Of a DNA stretch of 64,000 nt, positions 8,801 through 17,765 are shown piece by piece (positions within the stretch are counted from its first letter, which is position 1; the number at the start of each line of letters is the position of its first letter). The translations under genes were made by a program, and so were the position numbers. This DNA is from Mesorhizobium ciceri biovar biserrulae WSM1271 (GTDB lineage: Bacteria > Pseudomonadota > Alphaproteobacteria > Rhizobiales > Rhizobiaceae). The notes beneath the pieces were generated by a model that was not told where the DNA came from, did not search any database, and saw nothing but the letters and a program-made list of their open reading frames with translations. The stretch is taken from positions 372,001 to 436,000 of the forward strand of contig NC_014923.1 of assembly GCF_000185905.1 (NCBI RefSeq), given 5' to 3'.

Positions 8801-9841
8801 ATGGTCAAGACCATGAAAGCGGTGCGGCTGGAAGCAGTGGGCGGCATCACGCTGCGCGACGTCGACATGCCTGACATCGGTGCGGATGAGCTACTGGTGC
8901 GCATCGAAGCCTGCGGCGTCTGCGGCACGGACCGGCATCTGTTTCACGGTGAATTTCCCTGCACGCCACCGGTGACGCCCGGCCATGAGTTTTCCGGCAT
9001 CGTCGAGGCGATCGGAACATCGGTCTCGGGTTTTGCCATCGGCGATCGTGTTACCGGCGACCCCAACATAGCCTGCGGGCGCTGCGCGCACTGTCACGCG
9101 GGACAAGTCAATCTCTGCAGCAATCTGTGCGCGATCGGCATTCATCGCGACGGCGGCTTTGCCGAATATCTTGCCTTGCCGCAGAAGCAGGCTTTCGTCC
9201 TGCCTGTAGGCCTGAACCCCCTGCACGGTGCCTTCTGCGAGCCGCTCGGCTGTTGCCTGCACGGCGTCGACCTTGCCGGTATCAAACCGGGCAGCTCGGT
9301 GGTCGTGCTTGGCGGCGGCGTGATCGGCCTGCTTACCGTGCAGCTGGCAAGACTGGCGGGAGCCACGACCATCACTCTGTCGACCAGGCAGGCTTCGCGG
9401 CGCGCCCTCGCCGAGGACCTCGGCGCGACAGCGACGATCGATCCGACAGCCACCGATGTCATCGATGCGATCGCCGGACCGGCCGGTCTGGCGCCAGGTG
9501 GCGTCGACGTCGTCTTCGAATGCGCCGGCGCGCGAGAGACCGTCGAGCAGTCCATGCGCCTGGCCCGAGCCGGCGGCACGGTCGTCATTGTCGGCGTGAC
9601 GCCGCAAGGCATGAAAGCGGAATTCGAGCCGTTCGACCTGTTGTTCCGGGAACTGAAGGTGCTCGGTTCCTTCCTCAATCCCTACACCCATCGCCGCGCC
9701 GCCGAACTCATCGCTTCCGGTGCGGTCGAGATCGACAGGCTGATCTCCAGGCAGGTGTCGCTTGAAGAAGCGCCAGCGGTGATCGCCAATCCGCCGGCGC
9801 CCGGCGAGGTCAAGGTTCTGGTGGTGCCGCGCCGCGGCTGA
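8801..9841 (+). CDS. Zinc-dependent alcohol/polyol dehydrogenase (MDR family)
   Basis: A 346-residue medium-chain dehydrogenase. Catalytic zinc ligands are visible as Cys41 (ACGVCGTDRH) and the GHE motif at residues 61-63. A structural-zinc cluster begins CGRCAHCH near residue 92. The nucleotide-binding Rossmann motif VVLGGGVIG lies near residue 170. The closest families are sorbitol, L-idonate or threonine-type dehydrogenases; the substrate is not readable. It follows the TRAP permease gene after six bases and is probably in the same operon, so it may oxidise the imported compound. MKAVRLE, four residues in, is an alternative start. Confidence 0.88.
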   Translation: MVKTMKAVRLEAVGGITLRDVDMPDIGADELLVRIEACGVCGTDRHLFHGEFPCTPPVTPGHEFSGIVEAIGTSVSGFAIGDRVTGDPNIACGRCAHCHAGQVNLCSNLCAIGIHRDGGFAEYLALPQKQAFVLPVGLNPLHGAFCEPLGCCLHGVDLAGIKPGSSVVVLGGGVIGLLTVQLARLAGATTITLSTRQASRRALAEDLGATATIDPTATDVIDAIAGPAGLAPGGVDVVFECAGARETVEQSMRLARAGGTVVIVGVTPQGMKAEFEPFDLLFRELKVLGSFLNPYTHRRAAELIASGAVEIDRLISRQVSLEEAPAVIANPPAPGEVKVLVVPRRG

Positions 9842-9871
9842 ACCGCCGGCTTCGCCTCCCGGCATATACAG

Positions 9872-9908
9872 AAAAGCTCCCTGAGCGGGGTCCGCCCAGA
9901 GAGCTTTT
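9872..9908. terminator. Bidirectional terminator-like hairpin
   Basis: AAAAGCTC (9872-9879) pairs perfectly with GAGCTTTT (9901-9908), and an inner CGGG/CCCG stretch can extend the stem. The A-rich and T-rich flanks give a U tract in either direction. It lies between the convergent dehydrogenase and TRAP binding-protein genes. Confidence 0.75.
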
Positions 9909-9926
9909 GAGCAGAAGTCCGGCCGG

Positions 9927-11069
<1,143 letters not shown>

Positions 11070-11281
11070 TCAGAAAATCCTCGGTTTCCGTGTCGGTTCG
11101 TTCGAGACAATACACAGGCAAGAAGTCGAGTCCAGCAGGCCGGCCCGATTTGACGGCGAAGCCCGGCTGCACTGCAACTATAGTCTAACAGGCCGTTTCG
11201 TGGCCCATGCGACACGCCGAAACTTGGCATGGAAAAATAACGTGGGATCGCCTATTTTGAAGGCAGGTATCCCTTGCCCCG

Positions 11282-12073
11282 ATGGAACACAGAGCCCAAA
11301 TGCATCAGCCGCTCGTCGCCATATCGACCGACGTCCGCCAGTTCGACAACTACACTTGGCACGCCGCCCCACAACAATATCTGGAAGCGGCGATCACCGG
11401 CGCCGGCGTGTTCCCGGTGCTGGTGCCATCGTTCGGCGACCGGCTCGATTTCGACGAACTCCTGTCGTCGGTCGACGGCGTCATGGTCACCGGCTCGAAA
11501 TCCAATGTGCATCCCTCGCTCTATGGCGGCGACGCCAGTGAAGCCAATGGCCCCTATGATCCGGCGCGCGACGCCACGACGCTGCCGCTGATCCGCCGGG
11601 CGATCGAACGCGGCGTGCCGCTGCTCGCCATCTGCCGCGGCATCCAGGAACTGAACGTGGCGTTGGGCGGCACGCTCGGCACCGAGATCCAGGAGCGCGA
11701 GGGCTCGCTCGATCACCGCGCGCCGGTGAGCGACAAGCAGGACGAACGCTTCGCCATCCACCAGACCATTTCGATCAAACCTGACAGTTGCCTGGCCGGT
11801 GTGTTCGGTGCCGGCGACATCAAGGTCAATTCGTTGCACCGCCAGGCGATCGACCGGCTCGGCTCGAAGCTGCAGGTCGAGGCCGTCGCCACCGACGGTA
11901 CGGTCGAGGCGGTTTCGGTGCGGGACGCCCGCGCCTTCGCCGTCGGCGTGCAATGGCATCCGGAATACTGGATCAAGTCGGACAGCAATTCGGTGAAAAT
12001 ATTCCGTGCCTTCGGCGATGCGGTTCGGCTGCACGCCGCAGCGAAGGCCGGCGCGCGGGCCGCAGCGGAATAA
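11282..12073 (+). CDS. Class I glutamine amidotransferase-like gamma-glutamyl hydrolase
   Basis: A 263-residue cytoplasmic hydrolase of peptidase family C26, resembling E. coli PuuD (gamma-glutamyl-GABA hydrolase). The nucleophile is Cys118 in AICRGIQELN, and the His-Glu pair is seen in VGVQWHPEYW near residue 222. Upstream, MVTGSKSNVHPSLYG forms the usual substrate loop. The family removes glutamate from gamma-glutamyl amides. It stands alone on the plus strand, divergent from the TRAP binding protein across 245 bases, and its stop abuts the stop of the convergent inhibitor gene. The exact substrate is uncertain. The start could also be the internal Met seven codons in. Confidence 0.88.
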   Translation: MEHRAQMHQPLVAISTDVRQFDNYTWHAAPQQYLEAAITGAGVFPVLVPSFGDRLDFDELLSSVDGVMVTGSKSNVHPSLYGGDASEANGPYDPARDATTLPLIRRAIERGVPLLAICRGIQELNVALGGTLGTEIQEREGSLDHRAPVSDKQDERFAIHQTISIKPDSCLAGVFGAGDIKVNSLHRQAIDRLGSKLQVEAVATDGTVEAVSVRDARAFAVGVQWHPEYWIKSDSNSVKIFRAFGDAVRLHAAAKAGARAAAE

Positions 12074-12481
12074 TCAGTCGCCGGATTTTTTATCACGGGT
12101 GGCCGCCAGCGACAGCAGCGGCAGCGCCGGGGCATAGGATTCGTAGCCGTCGCCATCGGCAGCCGCGAAGGTGACGATTGGATCGGTGCCATTGGCGCTG
12201 AAGGCAACGGTGCCATCGTTTTGCTCGCGCCAGAACTTCGCCTGTTCTATGCCCGGCAAGAGCCGACGGCATTTGGGAGCAACGGTGAGCAACGACAAAC
12301 CGTCCGAAATTTCGGCCCCGCGGCTGACTGCACAGACCGCTTCATCGCCATTGGCGACCAGCCTGTAGCTGTTGGACGGGGCGGCCTCGTTGGCTACGCT
12401 TTCCCGGCTGCCGCCATGAAACAGTTGAATGCCACCAAACAGCGCTGCGGCAGCGATCAATGCGGAAAGTGCTTTCATCAT
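12074..12481 (-). CDS. AprI/Inh-type metalloprotease-inhibitor-like exported protein
   Basis: A 135-residue protein with an N-terminal signal (KALSALIAAAALFGGIQLF). The mature part fits the small beta-barrel AprI/Inh family: two Cys about 22 residues apart (EAVCAVS and APKCRRLL), then a Phe-Trp followed by DGTVAFSANGT and a final VTFAAADGDGYES. These periplasmic proteins inhibit serralysin-type metalloproteases or act as general outer-layer proteins in rhizobia. No metalloprotease gene is nearby. Its stop directly abuts the stop of the convergent amidotransferase gene with no spacer. Confidence 0.7.
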   Translation of the reverse strand: MMKALSALIAAAALFGGIQLFHGGSRESVANEAAPSNSYRLVANGDEAVCAVSRGAEISDGLSLLTVAPKCRRLLPGIEQAKFWREQNDGTVAFSANGTDPIVTFAAADGDGYESYAPALPLLSLAATRDKKSGD

Positions 12482-12560
12482 TCTTCATCCACGTACACGG
12501 ACAGGTTGAACAATGATTCCAAAGGGTTAAGCTGACGTTAATAAATGTGGCAGCCACGGA

Positions 12561-13544
12561 TCAGTTTCTAGCCTTCACATGCGCCGTCTCAGGCACCGGC
12601 GTCAGCGGCCGGCGCTCGGTGAACCAGGACACCAGATTGTCGACGCACAGATCCGCCATGGCGCGGCGTGTATGGTCCGAGGCCGAGCCGACATGCGGCA
12701 GCAGCGAGGTGTTGGGCGCGTCGAGCAGCGCCTTGGGCACGTTCGGTTCGTCGGCAAAGACATCGAGGCCGGCAGCGGCGATGGTGCCGTTGGCAAGGGC
12801 TGCCGCAAGCGCTGCCTCATCGACCGTGCTGCCACGGCCGATGTTGACGAAGACGCCGTTGGCGCCAAGCGCCGACAGTATCTCGGCATTGACCGCCTTC
12901 TCCGTCGAGGCGCCCCCCGGCGCGACCGAAATCAGCGTATCCACGGCTTCGGCAAGCCCTTTCAGGGTCGCATGATAGTGGTAGGAAAGACCTTCGACAC
13001 GGCGCCGGTTGTGGTAGGCGACCGGCAAGCCAAAGGCTTCCAGACGCCGGGCAATGGCCTGCCCGATGCGGCCCATGCCGAAAATACCCACACTGCGCCC
13101 GCGCAAGGTCAGCCGGCTCAGCGGATAATTGCCCTTGCGCACCCAGCTGCCGTCGCGCAGCCAGGTCTCGGCGCGCGGCAGGTCGCGGATGGTGTTGATC
13201 AACAGCCCGATCGTGGTGTCGGCGACCTCCTCGGTCAACACGTCGGGCGTGTTGGTGACCATGATGTTTTTCGCCGCCGCATGACCGACATCGACCGAAT
13301 CATAGCCGACGCCGAAGGAAGCGATGAGTTCGAGGTTGGGCAATGCATCCATCATCGCCGCGTTGATGCCGGCGAACGAAGCGATGCCGCGCACATCACT
13401 GCGCATCTCGTCGGTGACGAGCGCCGGATCGGCGCGTTCAATTCTGACACGCCTGAACGTGCGGTTGATGCGGTCGACCGCGTGGTCGTTGAAATCGCCC
13501 GGCACCAGGATGGCGACGGTCTGCAACTGTTCGGCCTTGGTCAT
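12561..13544 (-). CDS. D-2-hydroxyacid dehydrogenase (glyoxylate/hydroxypyruvate reductase type)
   Basis: A 327-residue NAD(P)-dependent dehydrogenase. The nucleotide-binding GMGRIGQAIARRL motif is near residue 152. The catalytic residues are visible as Arg in NIGRGSTVD, Glu in DVFADEPNVP and His in LLPHVGSAS. It resembles GhrB-type glyoxylate/hydroxypyruvate reductases. The ATG overlaps the stop of the upstream LacI-type regulator gene (ATGA), so the two form an operon, and the enzyme's substrate or product may be the regulator's effector. With glycerate kinase at 27240 it could feed C2/C3 acids into glycolysis, which is inference. Confidence 0.9.
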   Translation of the reverse strand: MTKAEQLQTVAILVPGDFNDHAVDRINRTFRRVRIERADPALVTDEMRSDVRGIASFAGINAAMMDALPNLELIASFGVGYDSVDVGHAAAKNIMVTNTPDVLTEEVADTTIGLLINTIRDLPRAETWLRDGSWVRKGNYPLSRLTLRGRSVGIFGMGRIGQAIARRLEAFGLPVAYHNRRRVEGLSYHYHATLKGLAEAVDTLISVAPGGASTEKAVNAEILSALGANGVFVNIGRGSTVDEAALAAALANGTIAAAGLDVFADEPNVPKALLDAPNTSLLPHVGSASDHTRRAMADLCVDNLVSWFTERRPLTPVPETAHVKARN

Positions 13545-14563
13545 GCACGCTCCACCGGCTTGCCGGTCGACTGACGCACATGCAGTTCCGGCTTGATCAA
13601 TTCCTGCGAGGGTCGCACCGTCTGCCCGTTGAGCTTGTCGAGCAGCGCGCTGGCGGCGCGGCGGCCAACCTCGCGCTGGCCGTTCCAGACTGTGGTCAGC
13701 GCCGGCGTCGCGATCGCCGCCTCTTCGAGGTCGTCATAGCCGGTGACCGAGATGTCGACGCCCGGCACCAGGCCGGCGCGGGCAATGCCGTTCATCAGGC
13801 CGATGGCGACGAGGTCGTTCCAGCAGCAGGCTGCCGTCGGCCTGTCCTTCAGCGCCAGGAACTGTCCGGCGGCCTCGAAGCCGGCCTGCTTGGTGCGCGG
13901 CCCGGCGATGCGCCAGGACGGCCTGACTTCCAGCCCGGCCGCCTCCATCGCGTTGATATAGCCTTGGTAGCGGTCACGGCCGGTCGAGGTCTGGTCGGTG
14001 CCGCCGATCATGGCGATGCGCTTGTGGCCGAGCGAGATCAGGTGGTTGGTGGCGAGGCCTGTTCCATAAGAGTCGTCGCCGCGAAAGACCGGCACGTCGG
14101 CACCCTCGACGGTGCGCGCGATCAGCACAGCCGGCAGGCCGTTCTCCTCGGCCATCACGATGTCGGAAGCCGGCGTGCCTATCGCCGGCGACATGATGAC
14201 CCCGTCGGCGCCGAGCTGCAAAAGCGTATCGATGAAAGTGCGCTGCTTTTCGAGCTGATCATAGTGGTTGGACAGGATGAAGGTTTGCCGGCTGCGGTCG
14301 AGCTCGCTTTCGATCGAGCGCAGGATCTCGGCGAAGAACGGGTTCATGATGTCGTGCACGACGACGCCGACAATGCCGGAACGCGAGGTGCGCAGGCTGG
14401 CGGCGCGTCGGTTGTAGATATAGCCGATGGCGCGGGCATGTTCCTTGATGCGGTCACGGGTGGTCCCGGCAACAAGAGGGCTGTCGCGCAGCGCCAGCGA
14501 GACCGTGGCCGTGGACACGCCGAGCGCATCCGCGATCGTCGAAAGCTTGATTTTTTGTGCCAG
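13541..14563 (-). CDS. LacI-family transcriptional regulator, probable CTG start
   Basis: A 340-residue regulator with an N-terminal helix-turn-helix (KLSTIADALGVSTATVSLAL) and a periplasmic-binding-like core (SGIVGVVVHDIMNPFFAEI). No ATG, GTG or TTG in frame lies ahead of the helix-turn-helix before the upstream TAG. The first standard start, GTG at 14518, would delete half of the recognition fold. CTG at 14563, nine bases after GGGGAG, gives the full domain and is my preferred start. It is co-transcribed with the hydroxyacid dehydrogenase. A palindrome at 14598-14608 may be the autoregulatory site. Confidence 0.88.
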   Translation of the reverse strand: MAQKIKLSTIADALGVSTATVSLALRDSPLVAGTTRDRIKEHARAIGYIYNRRAASLRTSRSGIVGVVVHDIMNPFFAEILRSIESELDRSRQTFILSNHYDQLEKQRTFIDTLLQLGADGVIMSPAIGTPASDIVMAEENGLPAVLIARTVEGADVPVFRGDDSYGTGLATNHLISLGHKRIAMIGGTDQTSTGRDRYQGYINAMEAAGLEVRPSWRIAGPRTKQAGFEAAGQFLALKDRPTAACCWNDLVAIGLMNGIARAGLVPGVDISVTGYDDLEEAAIATPALTTVWNGQREVGRRAASALLDKLNGQTVRPSQELIKPELHVRQSTGKPVERA

Positions 14564-14597
14564 CGACGTGCGCTCCCCGGACCTGACTTTCCAGACC

Positions 14598-14608
14598 TAA
14601 ACTGTTTA
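14598..14608. promoter_or_regulatory. Candidate operator upstream of LacI-type gene
   Basis: TAAACTGTTTA is a perfect odd palindrome 35 bases upstream of the proposed CTG start of the LacI-type gene. Its position fits autoregulation, although classical LacI operators have a central CG. Confidence 0.4.
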
Positions 14609-14640
14609 AAGGCGGCGTTATGCCACCGATCGGGGGCAAA

Positions 14641-15582
14641 TCAAAGTTTTTTTGCCAACGCCTCGGCCTCGACGTCCGAGGCCGCGCGGCTCCGCAGCCG
14701 AAGCCTATGCTCGCGATGGACGATGTAGAGGCCGCTGGCGACGATGATGGCGGCGCCGACCAGCGTCCAGCGGTCGGGAAACTGCTTGAAGACGATCCAT
14801 CCGGAAATGATCATCCACACCATCTGCGAATAGGGATAGGGCGCCAAAGCCGTGGTCGTCGCCAGCCGGTAGGCCTGGACGAGCAGCCAGTGACCGACGC
14901 CGCCGAACACGCCGAGCATCAGCAGCACGAACCAGTGCCAGCCGTCATGCGGCAGGGAAAACGAAAACGGCAGCAGGGGCAACAGCAGCAGCGCCGGCGC
15001 CAGCGCCGAAAACAGGATGAGGCTCTCCGATGTCTCGGTCGCCGACATGCGGCGCGTCATGATGACGTAGAAGCAGTTCGACAGCATCGAGCCGAGCGCG
15101 AAGAGATGTCCGATGCCGAACACGCCGACGCCCGGTCGGGTGATGATGAGGACGCCGGCAAAGGCCGCCAGGATGGCCAGCCAGCGCCGCCAGCCCGCCC
15201 ACTCGCCAAGCAGCGGACCGGCCAGCGCCGTGATCACCATCGGCCCAAAGAAATAGATCGAGGTTGTCTCGGCCAGTTGCAGGGATTTGAGCGCCAGGAC
15301 ATTGAATATGGTCGATCCGAACAGGAAAGCCCCGCGCAGGATATGCGCAGGCAGGTTGACCGGGCGAAACCGCATGGGTTGGCGCCAGCCGCGCAACAGG
15401 GTGCCGACCAGGATGACATGCACGGCAAAGCGCACCCAGGCAACGACCAGCACGGAAATGCCGGCGAGGACGAGGTATTTGCTTGATGTGTCGAGGAAGG
15501 TGAAGCAGACGTAAGTGGAAAGCATGCACAGGATCGCCACAGGGGGCGTCGCGCTTTCTACATGTCTTTGGGGAGCACTCAC
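14641..15582 (-). CDS. DMT-superfamily (EamA) transporter
   Basis: A 313-residue inner-membrane protein with about ten hydrophobic helices arranged as two EamA repeats. Landmarks are SIYFFGPMVITALAGPLLGE in the first half and PYSQMVWMIISGWIVFKQFP in the second. The family exports or exchanges small metabolites; the substrate is unknown. The start is uncertain: GTG at 15582 is chosen, while TTG at 15648 would place a hairpin-forming, non-conserved stretch inside the coding region. It lies downstream of the DUF2000 gene on the same strand, separated by a small hairpin. Confidence 0.82.
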   Translation of the reverse strand: MSAPQRHVESATPPVAILCMLSTYVCFTFLDTSSKYLVLAGISVLVVAWVRFAVHVILVGTLLRGWRQPMRFRPVNLPAHILRGAFLFGSTIFNVLALKSLQLAETTSIYFFGPMVITALAGPLLGEWAGWRRWLAILAAFAGVLIITRPGVGVFGIGHLFALGSMLSNCFYVIMTRRMSATETSESLILFSALAPALLLLPLLPFSFSLPHDGWHWFVLLMLGVFGGVGHWLLVQAYRLATTTALAPYPYSQMVWMIISGWIVFKQFPDRWTLVGAAIIVASGLYIVHREHRLRLRSRAASDVEAEALAKKL

Positions 15583-15626
15583 TTGCAGGCCGGGTGGGAG
15601 CTGGGCTGGACCCACCTTTGCGGGAA

Positions 15627-15643
15627 TTGCCGGCTCCCGGCAA
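15627..15643. terminator. Small hairpin between DUF2000 and EamA genes
   Basis: TTGCCGG (15627-15633) pairs with CCGGCAA (15637-15643) around a three-base loop. It lies downstream of the DUF2000 stop and upstream of the EamA start. No U tract follows, so it may weaken rather than end read-through. Confidence 0.35.
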
Positions 15644-15722
15644 GCCAATTGTCGGCTGTCGCCACGCCAAAGCCGGCTGGCACAACAAGTGTCGGCGGCA
15701 GGCTTAGTCGATGCCTCTGAAG

Positions 15723-16130
15723 CTACGGGTGCATACGGGCGCCCTTGGTGATCTTGTCGACCAGCTTCTTGTCGGCGCGAAGCGCGATCCCGACCGCCTT
15801 GGCGTCTTCAGGCGCAAATTCGGCGAAGACGGCGCGGTTGGCCGCGTCAAAGCCGGTCGAAAACATCTCCTCGACATAGAGCGAGGTGGTCACGCCGCGC
15901 TCCAGCGTGCGCCGGTGGATCGTGCCCAGCGTGGCCTGGTCGGCGGACAAAACGATGACCGGCTGGATCGACAGCGGGTTATAGAGATTGCCGGCGCGGT
16001 CGCGATAGGGTTCACCGATGATATCGGAAAACTGCGCGACGATGCCGCTGGTCAGGAAGGCGGTGACGTTGAGTTTCTGCCAGACCGCCAGATCTTCCCT
16101 GAGCACGATTGCAAATTTCGTATCGAACAT
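15723..16130 (-). CDS. DUF2000 family protein
   Basis: A 135-residue cytoplasmic protein (MFDTKFAIVLREDLAVWQKL) that matches the DUF2000 family, small alpha/beta proteins related in fold to peptidyl-tRNA hydrolase 2. The biochemical role is unknown. The start at 16130 is chosen because the family begins there and only 49 bases then separate it from the divergent AraC gene. This arrangement suggests that the AraC protein controls it. An inverted repeat CATTGG/CCAATG lies in the shared spacer. Confidence 0.8.
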   Translation of the reverse strand: MFDTKFAIVLREDLAVWQKLNVTAFLTSGIVAQFSDIIGEPYRDRAGNLYNPLSIQPVIVLSADQATLGTIHRRTLERGVTTSLYVEEMFSTGFDAANRAVFAEFAPEDAKAVGIALRADKKLVDKITKGARMHP

Positions 16131-16134
16131 GAGA

Positions 16135-16162
16135 CATTGGCCATTCGGTTTGTGCCCCAATG
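16135..16162. promoter_or_regulatory. Inverted repeat in DUF2000/AraC divergent spacer
   Basis: CATTGG (16135-16140) and CCAATG (16157-16162) are perfect inverted arms with 16 bases between them, filling most of the 49-base spacer between two divergent starts. It is a candidate site for the AraC-type regulator. Confidence 0.35.
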
Positions 16163-16179
16163 CGAGGCTTACAGAGACG

Positions 16180-17049
16180 ATGTCGCACGATCTAGACAGC
16201 CAGGCCTTCGAGGGTCTTGGACGTTTGTGCATCGATGCGACGGAAAACCGTATTATCTCCGGTCCCGATCCCGCAGGCATGGAGCGGATCGAGGCACGCT
16301 TCCATGGCAGCGCGTTCGACCTGCATCGCCACGACACCTATGCGATCGGGGTAACGCTGCACGGTGTGCAGACGTTTCGCTATCTTGGTGCTGCGCGTCA
16401 CAGCCTTCCAGGCCAGATCATCGTGCTACACCCCGACGAACTGCATGACGGCGGCGCCGGCACCGAGGACGGCCTGCGCTACCGAATGCTCTATTTGGAG
16501 CCGTCGCTGATGCTCGACTGCCTCGGCGGCGCTTCGCTGCCTTTTGTGAGGGATGGCGTGGTGACGGACGCCGCCTTTTGCGCAACGCTGCTTTCGGCGC
16601 TGGGGCCGCTGGAGCAGGAACTCGACGACCTGTTCGTCGACGATTTCCTGGTCCAACTGATGCAAAGCCTGACCCGGCATGGCGGCCAGCCGGCAAAGCC
16701 GATGACCAGGACGGCGTGGCGGGCGGCTGCACTGGCGCGCGACTATCTCACGGAAAACCTGACCCGGCCGGTGCGCTCCGGCGAACTGGAAGCGATAACC
16801 GGGCTCGACCGCTATGCCTTGTCACGGCATTTCCGCGCGGCGTTCTCGACCAGTCCGCATCGCTTCCTGGTGATGCGCCGGCTTCAGCGTGCGCGGCGGA
16901 TGATCGCCGCCGGCGAACCGTTGGCGCAGATCGCAGTCGAAGCCGGCTTCAGCGACCAGAGCCATTTCATCAGGCACTTCAAGAAGGCGTTCGGCATGAC
17001 ACCGGGACGCTGGTCGTCGCTGATCCAGGGCTCTGCCGCGGCGGCTTGA
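16180..17049 (+). CDS. AraC-family transcriptional regulator
   Basis: A 289-residue regulator. The N-terminal half is a cupin-like AraC sensor domain: FHGSAFDLHRHDTYAIGVT with paired His, then PGQIIVLHPDELHDGG. The C-terminal 100 residues hold the double helix-turn-helix (LEAITGLDRYALSRHFRAAF and IAVEAGFSDQSHFIRHFKKA). The frame is open upstream to 16018, but that part overlaps the divergent DUF2000 gene and is not family-like, so ATG at 16180 is preferred. Its likely target is the divergent gene or its own promoter. Confidence 0.9.
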   Translation: MSHDLDSQAFEGLGRLCIDATENRIISGPDPAGMERIEARFHGSAFDLHRHDTYAIGVTLHGVQTFRYLGAARHSLPGQIIVLHPDELHDGGAGTEDGLRYRMLYLEPSLMLDCLGGASLPFVRDGVVTDAAFCATLLSALGPLEQELDDLFVDDFLVQLMQSLTRHGGQPAKPMTRTAWRAAALARDYLTENLTRPVRSGELEAITGLDRYALSRHFRAAFSTSPHRFLVMRRLQRARRMIAAGEPLAQIAVEAGFSDQSHFIRHFKKAFGMTPGRWSSLIQGSAAAA

Positions 17050-17073
17050 TCGCCTGCCGCCACAATCCGCCAG

Positions 17074-17544
17074 TCAGTCGTCCGACTCGGCGTCGTCGTC
17101 GATGAGCACCAATTCCTCGTTCGAGAGGTTGGCCTCGATGCGGGCAAGCAGTTTGAACAGCGACTTCTGGTCCTTCTTGTCGAGGCCCTTCAGCGCCTGC
17201 TTTTCGGTCTTCTTCACCGATTTCTCGATGGCGTGGATGATGTCGCGGCCTGTATCAGTGAGGAAGATGTGGGCTTGACGGGCATCGGCTTCAGAAGCGC
17301 GCTTCTCCAGGAAACCCTGGGCCTGCAGCCGGTTGATGGTCTTGGTGATCGTCGGCGGGCGCACGCCGAGACGTCCGGCAAGATTGCCCGGCGTCTGGCC
17401 GTCCTCACGGTCGAGCGCCAGCATGATCTGGTCCTGGCCGGCATAGAAGCCGTGCGCCAGAAGCCGGGCAGCCAGCGCCGTCCTTGCCAGCCTTGCCGCG
17501 GAATGCAGCCGGCTCATTGTCGCAGTCTTGTCCGCCTTGGCCAT
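17074..17544 (-). CDS. MarR-family transcriptional regulator
   Basis: A 156-residue winged-helix regulator. The DNA-binding part is NLAGRLGVRPPTITKTINRL followed by the wing (LEKRASEADARQAHIFLTD). The N-terminal and C-terminal helices form the usual dimerisation region, and the C-terminus is strongly acidic (LIDDDAESDD). The start at 17544 (MAKADKTATM) is preferred to the open frame further upstream. It stands alone, convergent to the AraC gene and downstream of the dioxygenase gene. Its ligand and targets are not evident. Confidence 0.88.
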   Translation of the reverse strand: MAKADKTATMSRLHSAARLARTALAARLLAHGFYAGQDQIMLALDREDGQTPGNLAGRLGVRPPTITKTINRLQAQGFLEKRASEADARQAHIFLTDTGRDIIHAIEKSVKKTEKQALKGLDKKDQKSLFKLLARIEANLSNEELVLIDDDAESDD

Positions 17545-17765
17545 GGTCTTCCCTCTTCGGCCGTACCGGTGCGGGCAGCATAGAGGCAGCCGGCCGGTTG
17601 GCAATCGACGATCAAAAAGATTCCGGTGCTTCAAACAGCTTTGCCGGCAAGCATTGTGGTGTCCGCCGTGGCTAATGCCAGATGTTTATTTCAGTTGGAT
17701 GACAAACGAATTCCCAGCCGGAGTTTTCGTCGCGAGCAGGGTGGTGGTGGTGGAGTGACCGCCGC

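Noticed and set aside
15583..15648. TTG start and 22 extra residues for the EamA transporter
   Set aside because: The extra segment is Pro/Gly-rich, overlaps a hairpin and does not look like the family N-terminus. Not fully excluded.
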